Shown here: positions 43,071-52,479 of the stretch, one piece after another
Layout: the number at the start of each line of letters is the position of its first letter
How positions within the stretch are numbered: position 1 is the first letter of the stretch
Assembly: GCA_947650155.1 (NCBI GenBank)
Contig: CANSUS010000008.1
Coordinates: 1-64,000, forward strand
Direction of reading: 5' to 3'
DNA length: 64,000 nucleotides
Origin: an uncultured Lachnospiraceae bacterium
GTDB taxonomy: Bacteria > Bacillota > Clostridia > Lachnospirales > Lachnospiraceae
Made by a program: the position numbers and the translations under genes
The notes under the pieces: generated by a model
Seen by the model: only the letters and a program-made list of their open reading frames with translations
What the model was told of the DNA's origin: nothing
The model's database searches: none

Positions 43071-44282
43071 TTATAAAGTATCCTTATACACCTTCACATC
43101 CTGCACAAACTTCCACCATTCTTCTTCATTTTCCACATAATACTTGGGGCAGTTCTTTCCTCCCTCATCATAATGCCTGCGCAGATCTTCCGCCTCTAAT
43201 CCGTATTTTTGCAAAAGCAGCGCTGCAAAATGAACCAGGGTATTGTATGTCTCTTCCGTAAATTCCCCGTTTTTATCCAGATAGCAACACTCGATAGAGA
43301 TAGAGTCTTCATTTCTTTGTGCAACCGCATATGCGATTTCATCTAAAGGAATACATTGTATCAGTTCTCCTTCATATCCAATGATAAAATGCGCGCTTGC
43401 GGACGTTTCATGGGTCTGTGCAAGATTTTGAAAATAACTCTTGTTGTTCGCCGCGCTGGTGCCCGGATTCGCCGTATAATGTACAAAAATATTATTTACC
43501 TTCTCAAGTTTATCCCCCGGTCTGGAATATTCATTTACAGTCAGAAAATCCTGTGTACAGACAATCCCTTCCAGTCTTAATGCCGTAAAAATATCCTCTA
43601 TTGACATAGTTTCTTCTTTCTGAAAATGATTTTCCGCAAAAGCGGCAAGCCCTTCGGTCTTACGCTCCTCTGTCTTTGGCGTTGGAAAAAGCAGCCTATA
43701 AGCGCACATTCCTGCACATCCTGCTATAATACAGATCGAAAAAAAGCAAATAAAGCGTGTCCAGAATGCCCTGCGCCTGCGCTTCTTTTTTCTGTATGCC
43801 TGACTGCTTTCTCTGACATCATAAGGTCTTTTTACGCTTTCAACAGTACTGCCCGTCATTTTAACACTGTTTTTGTATCCTGTATTGCTGCTCTTTCCCC
43901 TGTTGCTTCTCACGATATCTACATCAATGTCATTAACGCTGCTTTTGATACTATAACTGTCATAAATATTTACATCATAATCTCTTACGCTTTTTCTTCT
44001 TACATCAGTGTTTTTTGCATGGTTAATATTTCTGCCGCTGTTTTTTATTTGGTTATTTCTGTTTTCGTTTCTGTTTTTTGTATGTATCGTCCTGACATTG
44101 CCTGTCAGATAGCTGCTACTGCGCCTCTCATTACTTCTCACAATATCTGTATGATCGCCAAGATTGCCTTTTCTTGCGTTATTCGTTCTGATGCTGCCGC
44201 TCCTCTTTACCGGCTTTTTTTGTCCCGCTGCCTGTCCATAAGAAATAACATCCAAATCTCTGTATCCCCGATCCCCGCTCAT
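43071..44282 (-). CDS. Membrane-anchored N-acetylmuramoyl-L-alanine amidase with long basic tail
   Basis: 403 aa. Residues 1-172 are a basic, Asn/Arg/Ser-rich tail on the cytoplasmic side, with the hexapeptide DIVRSN at 46-51 and 122-127. One membrane segment (about 174-195) follows a KKKRRRR stop. The Amidase_2 domain (about 262-395) has His268 (VHYTANPG), His370 (RRHYDEGG) and Cys378 (GKNCP) as zinc ligands and cuts the lactyl-peptide bond of peptidoglycan outside the cell. It ends 22 bp before a hairpin. The tail is far longer than such anchors need. Confidence 0.83.
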   Translation of the reverse strand: MSGDRGYRDLDVISYGQAAGQKKPVKRSGSIRTNNARKGNLGDHTDIVRSNERRSSSYLTGNVRTIHTKNRNENRNNQIKNSGRNINHAKNTDVRRKSVRDYDVNIYDSYSIKSSVNDIDVDIVRSNRGKSSNTGYKNSVKMTGSTVESVKRPYDVRESSQAYRKKKRRRRAFWTRFICFFSICIIAGCAGMCAYRLLFPTPKTEERKTEGLAAFAENHFQKEETMSIEDIFTALRLEGIVCTQDFLTVNEYSRPGDKLEKVNNIFVHYTANPGTSAANNKSYFQNLAQTHETSASAHFIIGYEGELIQCIPLDEIAYAVAQRNEDSISIECCYLDKNGEFTEETYNTLVHFAALLLQKYGLEAEDLRRHYDEGGKNCPKYYVENEEEWWKFVQDVKVYKDTL

Positions 44283-44374
44283 ACTTTTCTTTTGTCCCCT
44301 TTTTGAAAATCTTCCCGAATCAAATCCTGTTTTTTATTAAAACAAAAAAATTGAAAAATTTTAAAAATAAATTT

Positions 44375-45205
44375 TTAATTTTTTCTTATTTTCGGAATAA
44401 ATCCATCAAAAATGATCCAATCAAAATCTTCCCGTGCCGTTTTTAGCTGTTCTTCACTTTTTATCGTCCATCCTGCCGCAGTTGCGCCAAAGAGATAACG
44501 GCATAATTGTCTTGACATATTTTTGGAATATTTATGGTTATAGGCAATAAAATCCGGCTTTGTCAAAAAATTCAAAATCAGATAATGAAGCAGAAAATAA
44601 AACGGCCCCTTTGCGGTTCCTTCTTTTCTGAAATGATCCGCAAGCTGTCCCCGCATCACCCTGTTTCGGTGCCTGCGGTACCAAAGCAGCCCTAACGGAT
44701 TAAAGGACTCTATCACATAAATTCCCTTGTATTCTTCAAGCAGCTTGTCCGCCTCTCTGCAAACGCTGCAGTCGCTCCACTCGATCTTTAGCTCTACGAT
44801 AATCGGCACTCTGCCGTTTACAAGTTCAAGAACTTCTTTAAACGTCGGAATATGCTCGTCCGACTGAAACAGAAAAAATTTTTTTAACTGCGCATAGGTA
44901 TAGTCCGAAACTTTTCCTTTCTTCCCGCAGCCCCTTTCCAATGTAAAGTCATGAAATACGACCGGAATCCTGTCTTTTGTAAGCTGCACATCCATCTCAA
45001 TTCCAAATCCTGCCTCCACCGCCTTTTTAAAAGCAGGAAGTGAGTTTTCCGGCGCCTGCGTACGGTTGTCAAACAATCCTCTGTGCGCATACATCCATCC
45101 CGTAAAAGGCGTCTTGTCCGGCCGCTTCATCATTCTTGGCATAATGGCAAAAAGATAAAGCGCCGCCAACGCCAAAACAATTAATCCTACGATTAAAAAA
45201 TTCAT
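44375..45205 (-). CDS. Membrane-anchored glycerophosphodiester phosphodiesterase
   Basis: 276 aa. An N-terminal membrane segment (about 2-22) is followed by a GDPD barrel. The catalytic HR is in YAHRGLFDN, APENSLPAF and IEMDVQLTKD give the metal-binding Glu/Asp, and VFHDFTLERG gives the second His. It hydrolyses glycerophosphodiesters to glycerol-3-phosphate. The ATG at 45205 follows GGGGGA at 5 bases. Its promoter diverges from that of the ABC-F gene. Confidence 0.9.
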   Translation of the reverse strand: MNFLIVGLIVLALAALYLFAIMPRMMKRPDKTPFTGWMYAHRGLFDNRTQAPENSLPAFKKAVEAGFGIEMDVQLTKDRIPVVFHDFTLERGCGKKGKVSDYTYAQLKKFFLFQSDEHIPTFKEVLELVNGRVPIIVELKIEWSDCSVCREADKLLEEYKGIYVIESFNPLGLLWYRRHRNRVMRGQLADHFRKEGTAKGPFYFLLHYLILNFLTKPDFIAYNHKYSKNMSRQLCRYLFGATAAGWTIKSEEQLKTAREDFDWIIFDGFIPKIRKN

Positions 45206-45252
45206 ACCTGTCCCCCAATAATTCATCTCATCCGTTTTTTCTACTATTATAT

Positions 45253-45280
45253 ATTATACACCTGACTGTGTTATTTTCAA
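45253..45280 (-). promoter_or_regulatory. GDPD promoter
   Basis: Minus strand TTGAAA, 16 bp, TATAAT, about 48 bp before the GDPD start. Confidence 0.6.
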
Positions 45281-45345
45281 ATGAATATTATCTTAAGAAA
45301 ACTGCCTCATTATGACCCAAACAATTACTTTCACGCGATTTTTCA

Positions 45346-45373
45346 TTGAAAAAATAAAAACATTGTGTATAAT
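45346..45373 (+). promoter_or_regulatory. ABC-F promoter
   Basis: TTGAAA, 16 bp, TATAAT, about 48 bp before the ABC-F start. It mirrors the divergent GDPD promoter. Confidence 0.65.
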
Positions 45374-45421
45374 GGTAACAGTGACTAAAAACGAAGTAAA
45401 TATTGGAAAATGAGGTTTTAT

Positions 45422-47059
45422 ATGATCAGTGCAAATAATGTAACATACAGGGTTGGTAAAAAAGCCCTCTTTGAAGATGTAAACATCAAATTTACGGAAG
45501 GAAACTGCTATGGTCTGATTGGCGCAAACGGTGCGGGTAAATCCACCTTTTTAAAGATTCTTTCCGGACAGCTTGAAACGACAAACGGCGATATTGCCAT
45601 TACTCCCGGACAGCGTCTGTCCGTATTGGAGCAGGATCACTTTAAATACGACGACTATCCGGTTATGGATGTGGTCATAATGGGAAATGAAAGACTTTAT
45701 CAGATCATGAAAGAAAAAGACGCGATTTACGCAAAAGAAGATTTTTCTGATGAGGACGGTATCCGCGCCAGTGAATTAGAAGCGGAATTTGCAGAAATGG
45801 ACGGCTGGGAGGCAGAGTCTAACGCTGCAATGCTCTTAAACGGTCTTGGTATCGACACTTCCATCCATGAAGTGCAGATGTCCACCCTGACCGGTAACGA
45901 CAAAGTGAAGGTGCTGCTTGCAAAGGCGCTGTTCGGAAATCCCGATATTCTTTTACTGGATGAGCCTACGAACCATCTGGATTTAGACGCCATTGCATGG
46001 CTGGAAGAATTTTTAATCAATTTTGAAAATACGGTAATCGTCGTATCCCATGACCGTTATTTCTTAAATAAAGTATGTACCCATACTGCTGATATTGATT
46101 ACGGTAAAATACAGCTCTATGCCGGAAATTACGATTTCTGGTATGAGTCAAGCCAGCTTCTGGTAAAGCAGATGAAAGAAGCCAACAAAAAGAAAGAAGA
46201 AAAAATCAAAGAACTGCAGGAATTTATTTCCCGCTTCTCTGCAAATGCTTCCAAATCCAAACAGGCAACTTCCAGAAAAAGAGCGTTGGAAAAAATTGAA
46301 CTGGATGATATCAAACCCTCCAGCAGAAAATATCCTTATATTGATTTCCGTCCTGAAAGAGAAATCGGTAATGAAGTACTGACAGTGGAAGGAATCAGCA
46401 AAACCATTGACGGGGTAAAAGTTCTGGACAATCTCTCCTTTATTGTAGGACATGATGATAAGATTGCATTTGTGGGCGGAAATGAAATTGCCAAAACAAC
46501 ACTTTTCAAAATCCTTATGGGTGAAATGGAACCTGACAGCGGAAGTTACAAATGGGGCGTTACCACTTCACAGGCCTATTTTCCGAAAGACAACACCGAA
46601 GAATTTGACAATGATCTTACGATCGTAGACTGGCTTACCGGCTACTCTCCCGTAAAGGACGTGACCTATGTACGCGGATTTTTAGGCCGTATGCTCTTTG
46701 CCGGAGAAGACGGCGTGAAAAAAGTAAAAGTTTTATCCGGCGGAGAGAAAGTACGCTGCCTGTTATCCAAAATGATGATTTCCGGCGCCAACTGCCTGAT
46801 TCTGGACGAACCCACCAACCATCTGGACATGGAATCCATTACGGCGCTTAATAACGGTCTGATCAAATTTTCCGGCGTGGAGCTCTTTTCCTGCCACGAT
46901 CATCAGTTTGTACAGACTACGGCGAACCGTATTATGGAAATTCTGCCAAACGGCACTTTAATTGATAAAATCACAACCTATGACGAATATCTTGAAAGTG
47001 ATGAAATGGCACGTAAGAGAACGGTATTTACTGCAAACAGAGAAGAAGACGACAATTAA
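45422..47059 (+). CDS. ABC-F family ATPase (YkpA/YbiT-like)
   Basis: 545 aa, two ATP-binding cassettes with no membrane domain. These proteins act at the ribosome, and some give antibiotic resistance. The first cassette has GANGAGKST, TLTGNDKVKVLLAKAL and ILLLDEPTNHLDLD. The charged linker (about 240-305) has MKEANKKKEEKIKELQ. The second has GGNEIAKTTLF, where Ala replaces the Gly before the Walker lysine, and LSGGEKVRCLLSKMM, CLILDEPTNHLD. GAGG precedes the ATG at 45422. First gene of a rightward set that leads to asnB. Confidence 0.9.
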   Translation: MISANNVTYRVGKKALFEDVNIKFTEGNCYGLIGANGAGKSTFLKILSGQLETTNGDIAITPGQRLSVLEQDHFKYDDYPVMDVVIMGNERLYQIMKEKDAIYAKEDFSDEDGIRASELEAEFAEMDGWEAESNAAMLLNGLGIDTSIHEVQMSTLTGNDKVKVLLAKALFGNPDILLLDEPTNHLDLDAIAWLEEFLINFENTVIVVSHDRYFLNKVCTHTADIDYGKIQLYAGNYDFWYESSQLLVKQMKEANKKKEEKIKELQEFISRFSANASKSKQATSRKRALEKIELDDIKPSSRKYPYIDFRPEREIGNEVLTVEGISKTIDGVKVLDNLSFIVGHDDKIAFVGGNEIAKTTLFKILMGEMEPDSGSYKWGVTTSQAYFPKDNTEEFDNDLTIVDWLTGYSPVKDVTYVRGFLGRMLFAGEDGVKKVKVLSGGEKVRCLLSKMMISGANCLILDEPTNHLDMESITALNNGLIKFSGVELFSCHDHQFVQTTANRIMEILPNGTLIDKITTYDEYLESDEMARKRTVFTANREEDDN

Positions 47060-47086
47060 GAATTATTTAATCACACGAGGAAAACT

Positions 47087-47950
47087 ATGGAAATTGTAGA
47101 TTTACATGTACACTCCACCAAATCGGACGGCAGCTTTACGCCGTCCGAACTTGTGAACTATGCACTGGAAAAAGGGCTCAGCGCATTTGCACTGACAGAC
47201 CACGACACAACAGAAGGACTGGACGAAGCGCTGGAAGCTGCAAAAGGAAAAGCAGTCGAAGTCATTCCCGGCATAGAATTTTCTACCGAATATGAAGGAA
47301 AAGATATTCACATTGTAGGACTATATATCGATTATAAAGGAGAATCTTTTACAAAGCAGATTCAGGCTTTTGTAGATTCCCGCATAGAACGCAATCGAAA
47401 AATGTGTGCCAATCTGCAAAACGCTGGAATCGATATTTCCTATGAAAAACTGCTCTCTTCTTTTCCCGGCGCCGTTATTACAAGAGCGCACTATGCCAAA
47501 TATCTGTTGGATCAGGGCGTCGTAAAAAGTATGCCTGAAGCCTTTGATAGATTTTTAGGGGATCATACCCGCTATTTTGTCCCAAGAGAAAAAGTAACGC
47601 CCACTCAGGCCGTAAAATTAATTCTGGATGCAAAAGGTATCCCGGTGCTTGCACACCCGACCCTTTATCATATGAGCGATAAGCGTCTGGAGCTTCTTCT
47701 CTATCGTTTGAAAGAAGCCGGACTGGCAGCAATGGAATGCATTTACAGTACTTACACGCCTGCCGAAGAACGGCAGATGAAAAAGCTTGCCGGCAAATAC
47801 GGACTTTTGCCAAGCGGCGGTTCCGATTTTCACGGTTCCACCAAACCGAAGCTGGACATGGCTGTCGGTTACGGCAATTTACAAGTACCTGAAGAAATTC
47901 TGATTCATCTGAAAAAGTGGCATAAAACAAATTTCCCCGACGTAAAATAA
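47087..47950 (+). CDS. PHP-domain phosphoesterase (RNase AM/YciV-like)
   Basis: 287 aa metal-dependent phosphoesterase. Motifs are VDLHVHSTKSDGS, LTDHDTTEG, GIEFSTEYEGKDIHIVG, ARAHYA-like TRAHYA, LAHPTLYH and GGSDFHGSTKP. Characterised relatives remove 3' or 5' phosphates from 3',5'-nucleotides or act as 5'-3' exoribonuclease. CGAGGAAAACT precedes the ATG, 27 bp after the ABC-F stop, so they are likely cotranscribed. Confidence 0.88.
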   Translation: MEIVDLHVHSTKSDGSFTPSELVNYALEKGLSAFALTDHDTTEGLDEALEAAKGKAVEVIPGIEFSTEYEGKDIHIVGLYIDYKGESFTKQIQAFVDSRIERNRKMCANLQNAGIDISYEKLLSSFPGAVITRAHYAKYLLDQGVVKSMPEAFDRFLGDHTRYFVPREKVTPTQAVKLILDAKGIPVLAHPTLYHMSDKRLELLLYRLKEAGLAAMECIYSTYTPAEERQMKKLAGKYGLLPSGGSDFHGSTKPKLDMAVGYGNLQVPEEILIHLKKWHKTNFPDVK

Positions 47951-47972
47951 AGAAAAAACTACAGGGATTATT

Positions 47973-48761
47973 ATGTCATCATTTACCCATCACTTTTCTG
48001 TTTTACCCAATGATGCGCGTCAGGAGCATCTGGTTGACGTTCTCTTGTCCAAAGGATATCAGGTCGCCTATGATATGCCCCTCGAAAAACTATGCGCTGC
48101 TTCTCCCGTTCTCCTTGGCGGGATTCCTTTTTCTTATTCCTATGATGAACTTTTTCTGACTCCCGGACAGATTTTTTTCGGCGGCTGCCTTTCCAAAGAA
48201 TTTCTTGACTCCTGTGCTAAAAATAAAGTGACAGCCTTCGACTACATGGCAGACAGAGAATTAACTGTTTTCAATGCCATTGCTACTGCGGAAGGAACGA
48301 TTGCCGCCATGATACAAAATTCATATTATAACCTGCATGGGGCATCCGTTCTGATCTTCGGCTTTGGTACCTGTGCAAAAGCGCTTGCAAACCGTCTTTT
48401 GGCTCTGCATACAAATATCTGTATCTGTGCCAGAAATGCAGATGCCCGTGCGGAAGCCGCGTCACTTGGCTTTGATGTTATTCCTTTTACAGATCTGCGG
48501 GGACGGCTGCCGGGATTTTTATTCATTGTGAACACTGTTCCTTCTCTTGTCCTTACCAAAGAACTTTTAAACTTTGTCCATCCCGAATGTCTGATCACGG
48601 ATATTGCTTCCGCACCGGGCGGCATCGATAAAGACAGCGCCGAAAAGCTGCAGTTCCATGTGCAGACTCTTCCCGGCATCCCAGGTAAGATTTCCCCCAA
48701 ATCTTCAGCCGTATACATGGCTTCTTTCCTGTTGAAAACATTAAAAGACACGAAGATATAA
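47973..48761 (+). CDS. dpaA: Dipicolinate synthase subunit A
   Basis: 262 aa, also called SpoVFA. With subunit B it makes dipicolinic acid in the mother cell for the spore core. A Rossmann motif FGFGTCAKALANRL lies at about 128-141; the end has DIASAPGGID and LPGIPGKISPKSSAVYMA, typical of the family. It follows the PHP gene by 22 bp. Evidence that the host sporulates. Confidence 0.9.
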   Translation: MSSFTHHFSVLPNDARQEHLVDVLLSKGYQVAYDMPLEKLCAASPVLLGGIPFSYSYDELFLTPGQIFFGGCLSKEFLDSCAKNKVTAFDYMADRELTVFNAIATAEGTIAAMIQNSYYNLHGASVLIFGFGTCAKALANRLLALHTNICICARNADARAEAASLGFDVIPFTDLRGRLPGFLFIVNTVPSLVLTKELLNFVHPECLITDIASAPGGIDKDSAEKLQFHVQTLPGIPGKISPKSSAVYMASFLLKTLKDTKI

Positions 48762-48837
48762 ACAAGGTACAGATTTCCTTTTTTTGCATAAAAATAAGTA
48801 AATTGCTTTGATCTCAAAGATCAAGAAAGGGAAATCT

Positions 48838-49440
48838 ATGTCTTTTGAAGATGTAAAAATCGGGATTGCCTTCACCGGCTCCTTCTGCACTTACAACAAA
48901 ATTTTTCCTGAACTGGAAAAGCTTGCAAGTAAAGGCGCCTACATTCAAACTATTTTCTCCACGGCTGCCCAGACCACGGACAGCCGTTTCGGAGAAGCCA
49001 AAGAATTTCTTAACCGCGCTAAAAACATTACAGGAAACGATCCAATCCTTTCCATTGAAGGAGCAGAACCGATCGGTCCCAAAGAATTACTTGACATTCT
49101 TGTCATTTTACCCTGTACCGGTAATACGCTTGCCAAGCTTTCTCACGGTATTACGGACAGTCCTGCCCTAATGGCAGCCAAAGCGCATCTGCGCAACGAC
49201 AGGCCGCTTGTCCTTTCTCTTTCCACAAACGATGCCCTTGGCATGAATTTGAAAAACATTGGTCTAGTATTAAACGTCAAAAACATTTACTTCGTCCCCT
49301 TCGGACAGGATGATCCTGTCAAAAAACCAAACTCTATGATAGCGCACACTGAACTTTTACTCCCAACGATAGAACAGGCTCTGGCAGGACGTCAGCTTCA
49401 GCCCGTCATCCAAAGTCCATTTCTGACGGAAAGGAGTTAA
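48838..49440 (+). CDS. dpaB: Dipicolinate synthase subunit B (flavoprotein fold)
   Basis: 200 aa, SpoVFB. The N-terminus KIGIAFTGSFCTYNKIFPEL is the flavoprotein-like start. LVILPCTGNTLAKLSHGITD and LVLSLSTNDALGMNLKNIG are family signatures. AAAGGG lies 6 bases before the ATG at 48838. The stop is 2 bp from the asnB start, so translation of asnB is probably coupled. Confidence 0.9.
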   Translation: MSFEDVKIGIAFTGSFCTYNKIFPELEKLASKGAYIQTIFSTAAQTTDSRFGEAKEFLNRAKNITGNDPILSIEGAEPIGPKELLDILVILPCTGNTLAKLSHGITDSPALMAAKAHLRNDRPLVLSLSTNDALGMNLKNIGLVLNVKNIYFVPFGQDDPVKKPNSMIAHTELLLPTIEQALAGRQLQPVIQSPFLTERS

Positions 49441-49442
49441 CT

Positions 49443-51284
49443 ATGTGTGGAATAGCAGGATTTTTTCATGCAAAACAGGATTTTCTGAAAGAGAGCGAAT
49501 ACTTCTCCGCCGTCCTGGATACTATGCGAAAAACGTTAAAGCACCGGGGCGATGACGAACATGGCGTATACCTCTCCCATCACTGCGGTCTTTCCCATGC
49601 AAGACTCTCCATTATAGACTTAAAAACCGGCAATCAGCCCATGATAAAAAAGACAGCCGGAAATACCTGCGCCATCATTCACAATGGCGAAATCTATAAT
49701 ATGAAAGAATTGAAGGAAGAACTGATGGAAAAAGGCGTTGCTTTTTCTACCACAAGCGATACCGAAGTCATTCTTGCAGGCTACATGACAGAAGGAATTT
49801 CTTTTGTGGAAAAATTAAACGGCATTTTTGCAACTGCCATTTATGATGAAGCGCTGGAAACACTCTATTTATTCCGTGACCGTCTGGGCGTAAAACCATT
49901 ATTTTTCATGCGCCTTGAAGATACTCTGCTGTTTGCTTCCGAACTCAAAGGACTTTTTGCCTACCCCGGAAATGCCCCCGAAATTGATCGCGACAGTCTC
50001 TGTGAAATTTTTGCCCTTGGGCCTGCCAAAACCTATGGAAAAGGTGTGTTTAAAAACACAAAGGAAGTGCCTCCCGGTACGATCCTTACCGTTTATTCGG
50101 ATGGAATCAAAGAACAAACCTATTGGAAGTTAAAGAGCGCCCCTCATGAGGAAGATTTTGAAGAAACCATTGAAAAAACTGCTTTTTTAATCAAAGACGC
50201 CGTCAAAAAACAAATGCTTTCCGATGTCCCTGTCTGTACCTTTCTGTCGGGAGGCGTGGACAGCAGTCTTGTCACTTCCATCTGCGCCAGAGAACTAAGA
50301 GAAAAAGGGATTCCTCTTTCTACCTATTCTTTTGATTTTAAGGACAATTCCATTCACTTTAAGTCCAACTCCTTCCAGCCTTCTGAGGATCGTCCTTTTG
50401 TTGAAAAAATGGTAAAATATTGTAAAACCAAACATACTTTTTTAGAGTGCGACAACGATGATCTGATCGCAAACTTATATGAAGCGGTGGATGCCAGAGA
50501 TCTTCCCTGTATGGCAGACGTAGAATCTTCCCTGCTTTATTTTTGCAAACAGGTTGTAAATAACCATAAAGTAGCGCTGACAGGCGAATGTGCCGACGAA
50601 ATCTTTGGGGGCTATCCCTGGTTTCACAGGAAAGAATGTTTTGACGCGGATTGTTTCCCGTGGACTATGGATATGGCGCCCCGAAAGCTTCTTTTAAAAG
50701 AGGATGTAATTTCCACCCTTCCTTTAGAAGAATATGCAAAGAATGCCTATTACATGACAATTTCCGAAACACCGGTATTTCCAGATGACAGTCCTGTTGA
50801 AAAACGCCGCCGGGAAATCGCTTACCTGAATCTGAAATGGTTCATGGTAACTCTGCTTGACCGCATGGACCGCACCAGTATGGCATGCGGACTGGAAGCC
50901 AGAGTTCCCTTCGCCGATCACCGGATCGTAGAATATGTCTGGAATGTGCCCTGGGAAATGAAATGCCCAAACGGACTGGTAAAAGGGCTTTTACGCTATG
51001 CCTCCACCGGATTTCTTCCCGACGCCATATTATATCGTAAAAAAAGCCCCTATCCCAAAACTTACAATCCGGAATATGAAAAGCTGCTTGGCAGTTACCT
51101 GACCGAAGTATTGGAAGATACTGCTTCTCCTTTGAATACTTATGTGGATAAAAAGAAGGTCTCCGCTTTTCTTAAAAATCCTTCCGATTATGGATTGCCC
51201 TGGTATGGCCAGCTGATGGCCGGCCCGCAGCTTTTAGCCTATCTTCTGCAGGTTAACTACTGGTTAAAAAAATACCATCTCTGA
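49443..51284 (+). CDS. asnB: Asparagine synthase (glutamine-hydrolysing)
   Basis: 613 aa. The N-terminal glutaminase domain begins MCGIAGFF, with the catalytic Cys2, and has HNGEIYN and SDTEVIL. The synthetase domain has the ATP motif FLSGGVDSSL and ALTGECADEIFGGYPW. A GGAGTTAACT Shine-Dalgarno lies inside the dpaB end. Location directly after dpaAB suggests expression during sporulation or a role in modifying an envelope component; other AsnB-like proteins amidate diaminopimelate. That function is inference. Confidence 0.9.
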   Translation: MCGIAGFFHAKQDFLKESEYFSAVLDTMRKTLKHRGDDEHGVYLSHHCGLSHARLSIIDLKTGNQPMIKKTAGNTCAIIHNGEIYNMKELKEELMEKGVAFSTTSDTEVILAGYMTEGISFVEKLNGIFATAIYDEALETLYLFRDRLGVKPLFFMRLEDTLLFASELKGLFAYPGNAPEIDRDSLCEIFALGPAKTYGKGVFKNTKEVPPGTILTVYSDGIKEQTYWKLKSAPHEEDFEETIEKTAFLIKDAVKKQMLSDVPVCTFLSGGVDSSLVTSICARELREKGIPLSTYSFDFKDNSIHFKSNSFQPSEDRPFVEKMVKYCKTKHTFLECDNDDLIANLYEAVDARDLPCMADVESSLLYFCKQVVNNHKVALTGECADEIFGGYPWFHRKECFDADCFPWTMDMAPRKLLLKEDVISTLPLEEYAKNAYYMTISETPVFPDDSPVEKRRREIAYLNLKWFMVTLLDRMDRTSMACGLEARVPFADHRIVEYVWNVPWEMKCPNGLVKGLLRYASTGFLPDAILYRKKSPYPKTYNPEYEKLLGSYLTEVLEDTASPLNTYVDKKKVSAFLKNPSDYGLPWYGQLMAGPQLLAYLLQVNYWLKKYHL

Positions 51285-51331
51285 CCGCCGGCATATCCAT
51301 TTCAAAAATTTCAAAACTTTCCTTTCAAAAA

Positions 51332-51354
51332 AGAGAGCCTAATTCAGGCTCTCT
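51332..51354. terminator. Bidirectional terminator between asnB and the CPBP gene
   Basis: AGAGAGCCT-AATTC-AGGCTCTCT, flanked by A-run on the left and CTCTTTTTAT on the right. The stop codon of the leftward CPBP gene lies in it. Confidence 0.8.
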
Positions 51355-52172
51355 CTCTTTTTATCTGTTCTGAAAAACCATATACCAAGCAGCATCGTAA
51401 CAACCGTCACTGCAAGAATCAGAATCCGAACCGCCATCGTATCCGGTAAACACGTTCCTGTCACATGCAAAAGCGTTGCCGAGAAATTATAAACAAAATG
51501 CAGTAAAATCGACGGATAAATGGAACCGTATCTGTACGCTGCATACCCCAGCACAAGCCCCAAGAGCGCCGCATAAACGCCCTGAATCAGATTCAAATGA
51601 TAGATGCCAAACGCGACAGCCTGAATCAGATTTGCGGCGATAAAACCAGCGCCCGCCTTTTGTGCAATCCGCATGGTAATCCCTCTGAACATAATTTCCT
51701 CAACAATGGGAGCTAAAATAACAGTAGCCAGCAGGGAACCCATATTCATCTGCTCAATTCCGGCTGCTTCAACAAGTTTCATATACGCATCCAACAGATT
51801 GGGGAAAAGCAGATATAATGCCTGCAAAAACAAATTCGTCAAAAGCTGCAGGCCTATCCCTAGAAAAATAATGCATCCAATCGTTTTTACATGCACAACC
51901 TGCGTGAACGGCCTTACTTCCCTTCCTCTGTTCTGCTGTATATACCATACGCCAAATACTATAAACTCCAAAATCTGTGCAAGAATTAATACATATATAA
52001 TAATGCTGTTGTATAATTCCAAAATATCCCAATCCGACTCCCACGCCATTGCATAAAAAACAGGATACAGACGTCCTGCCATAGTACCACATATTATCTG
52101 TATACCGAGACCAACAAAAAGCGGCACTGCTGTAAGTAAATAATTCCCCTTTTTTATCATTCCCAATTCCAT
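51339..52172 (-). CDS. CPBP-family intramembrane metalloprotease
   Basis: 277 aa, about seven membrane segments. The signature VEEIMFRG and the later GIYHLNLIQ and LHFVYNF supply the Glu and His residues of the CPBP (Abi, Rce1-like) active site. Members process prenylated or peptide substrates; in Firmicutes some give self-immunity to bacteriocins. The start may be the second ATG, four codons later. It begins 4 bp after the 88-aa gene. Confidence 0.85.
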   Translation of the reverse strand: MELGMIKKGNYLLTAVPLFVGLGIQIICGTMAGRLYPVFYAMAWESDWDILELYNSIIIYVLILAQILEFIVFGVWYIQQNRGREVRPFTQVVHVKTIGCIIFLGIGLQLLTNLFLQALYLLFPNLLDAYMKLVEAAGIEQMNMGSLLATVILAPIVEEIMFRGITMRIAQKAGAGFIAANLIQAVAFGIYHLNLIQGVYAALLGLVLGYAAYRYGSIYPSILLHFVYNFSATLLHVTGTCLPDTMAVRILILAVTVVTMLLGIWFFRTDKKRESLN

Positions 52173-52176
52173 CCTT

Positions 52177-52443
52177 TTATTTCAGCCAGTGGGTAATTCC
52201 TGTGATTTTCCGCGCTTTCAACATAATATCTCCTGCATTTTCCTTCAGATATTCTTCTAATTTTTCAATCTCTTCTCTTGAAAAACCAAAATTTGCATCA
52301 ATTTTCCCCTCAGGAACAACTCCTTCCGCATACTCTCTTCCCGCGTCTCCTTTTCTCTCAAAGCAGACACGAACCATTTTTTCTCCTTTTTTATCATGCA
52401 AAATACTGGTATAAGTAAATGTCACATCTTTCTCATTATCCAT
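52177..52443 (-). CDS. Unknown 88-aa protein
   Basis: Small soluble acidic protein with no recognised domain. A beta-rich first half (VTFTYTSILHDKKGEKMVRVCFERKG) precedes a helix (FSREEIEKLEEYLKENAGDIMLKA) and the end GITHWLK. It lies 4 bp before the CPBP protease, so the two are one operon. The function may be linked to that protease, by position only. Confidence 0.65.
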   Translation of the reverse strand: MDNEKDVTFTYTSILHDKKGEKMVRVCFERKGDAGREYAEGVVPEGKIDANFGFSREEIEKLEEYLKENAGDIMLKARKITGITHWLK

Positions 52444-52479
52444 ATGGCATTCTCATCCCTTTCTGTCTGAAAATCCTTT

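Noticed and set aside
46480-46520. Inactivated second ATP site in the ABC-F protein
   Set aside because: The EIAKTT form of Walker A keeps the Lys and Thr, and similar variants are, to my knowledge, common in this ABC-F group.
47000-49440. Spore sigma-factor promoter before dpaB (CATA-like box near 48786)
   Set aside because: The spacing within the -10-like box is one base off the consensus and no matching -35 was found.
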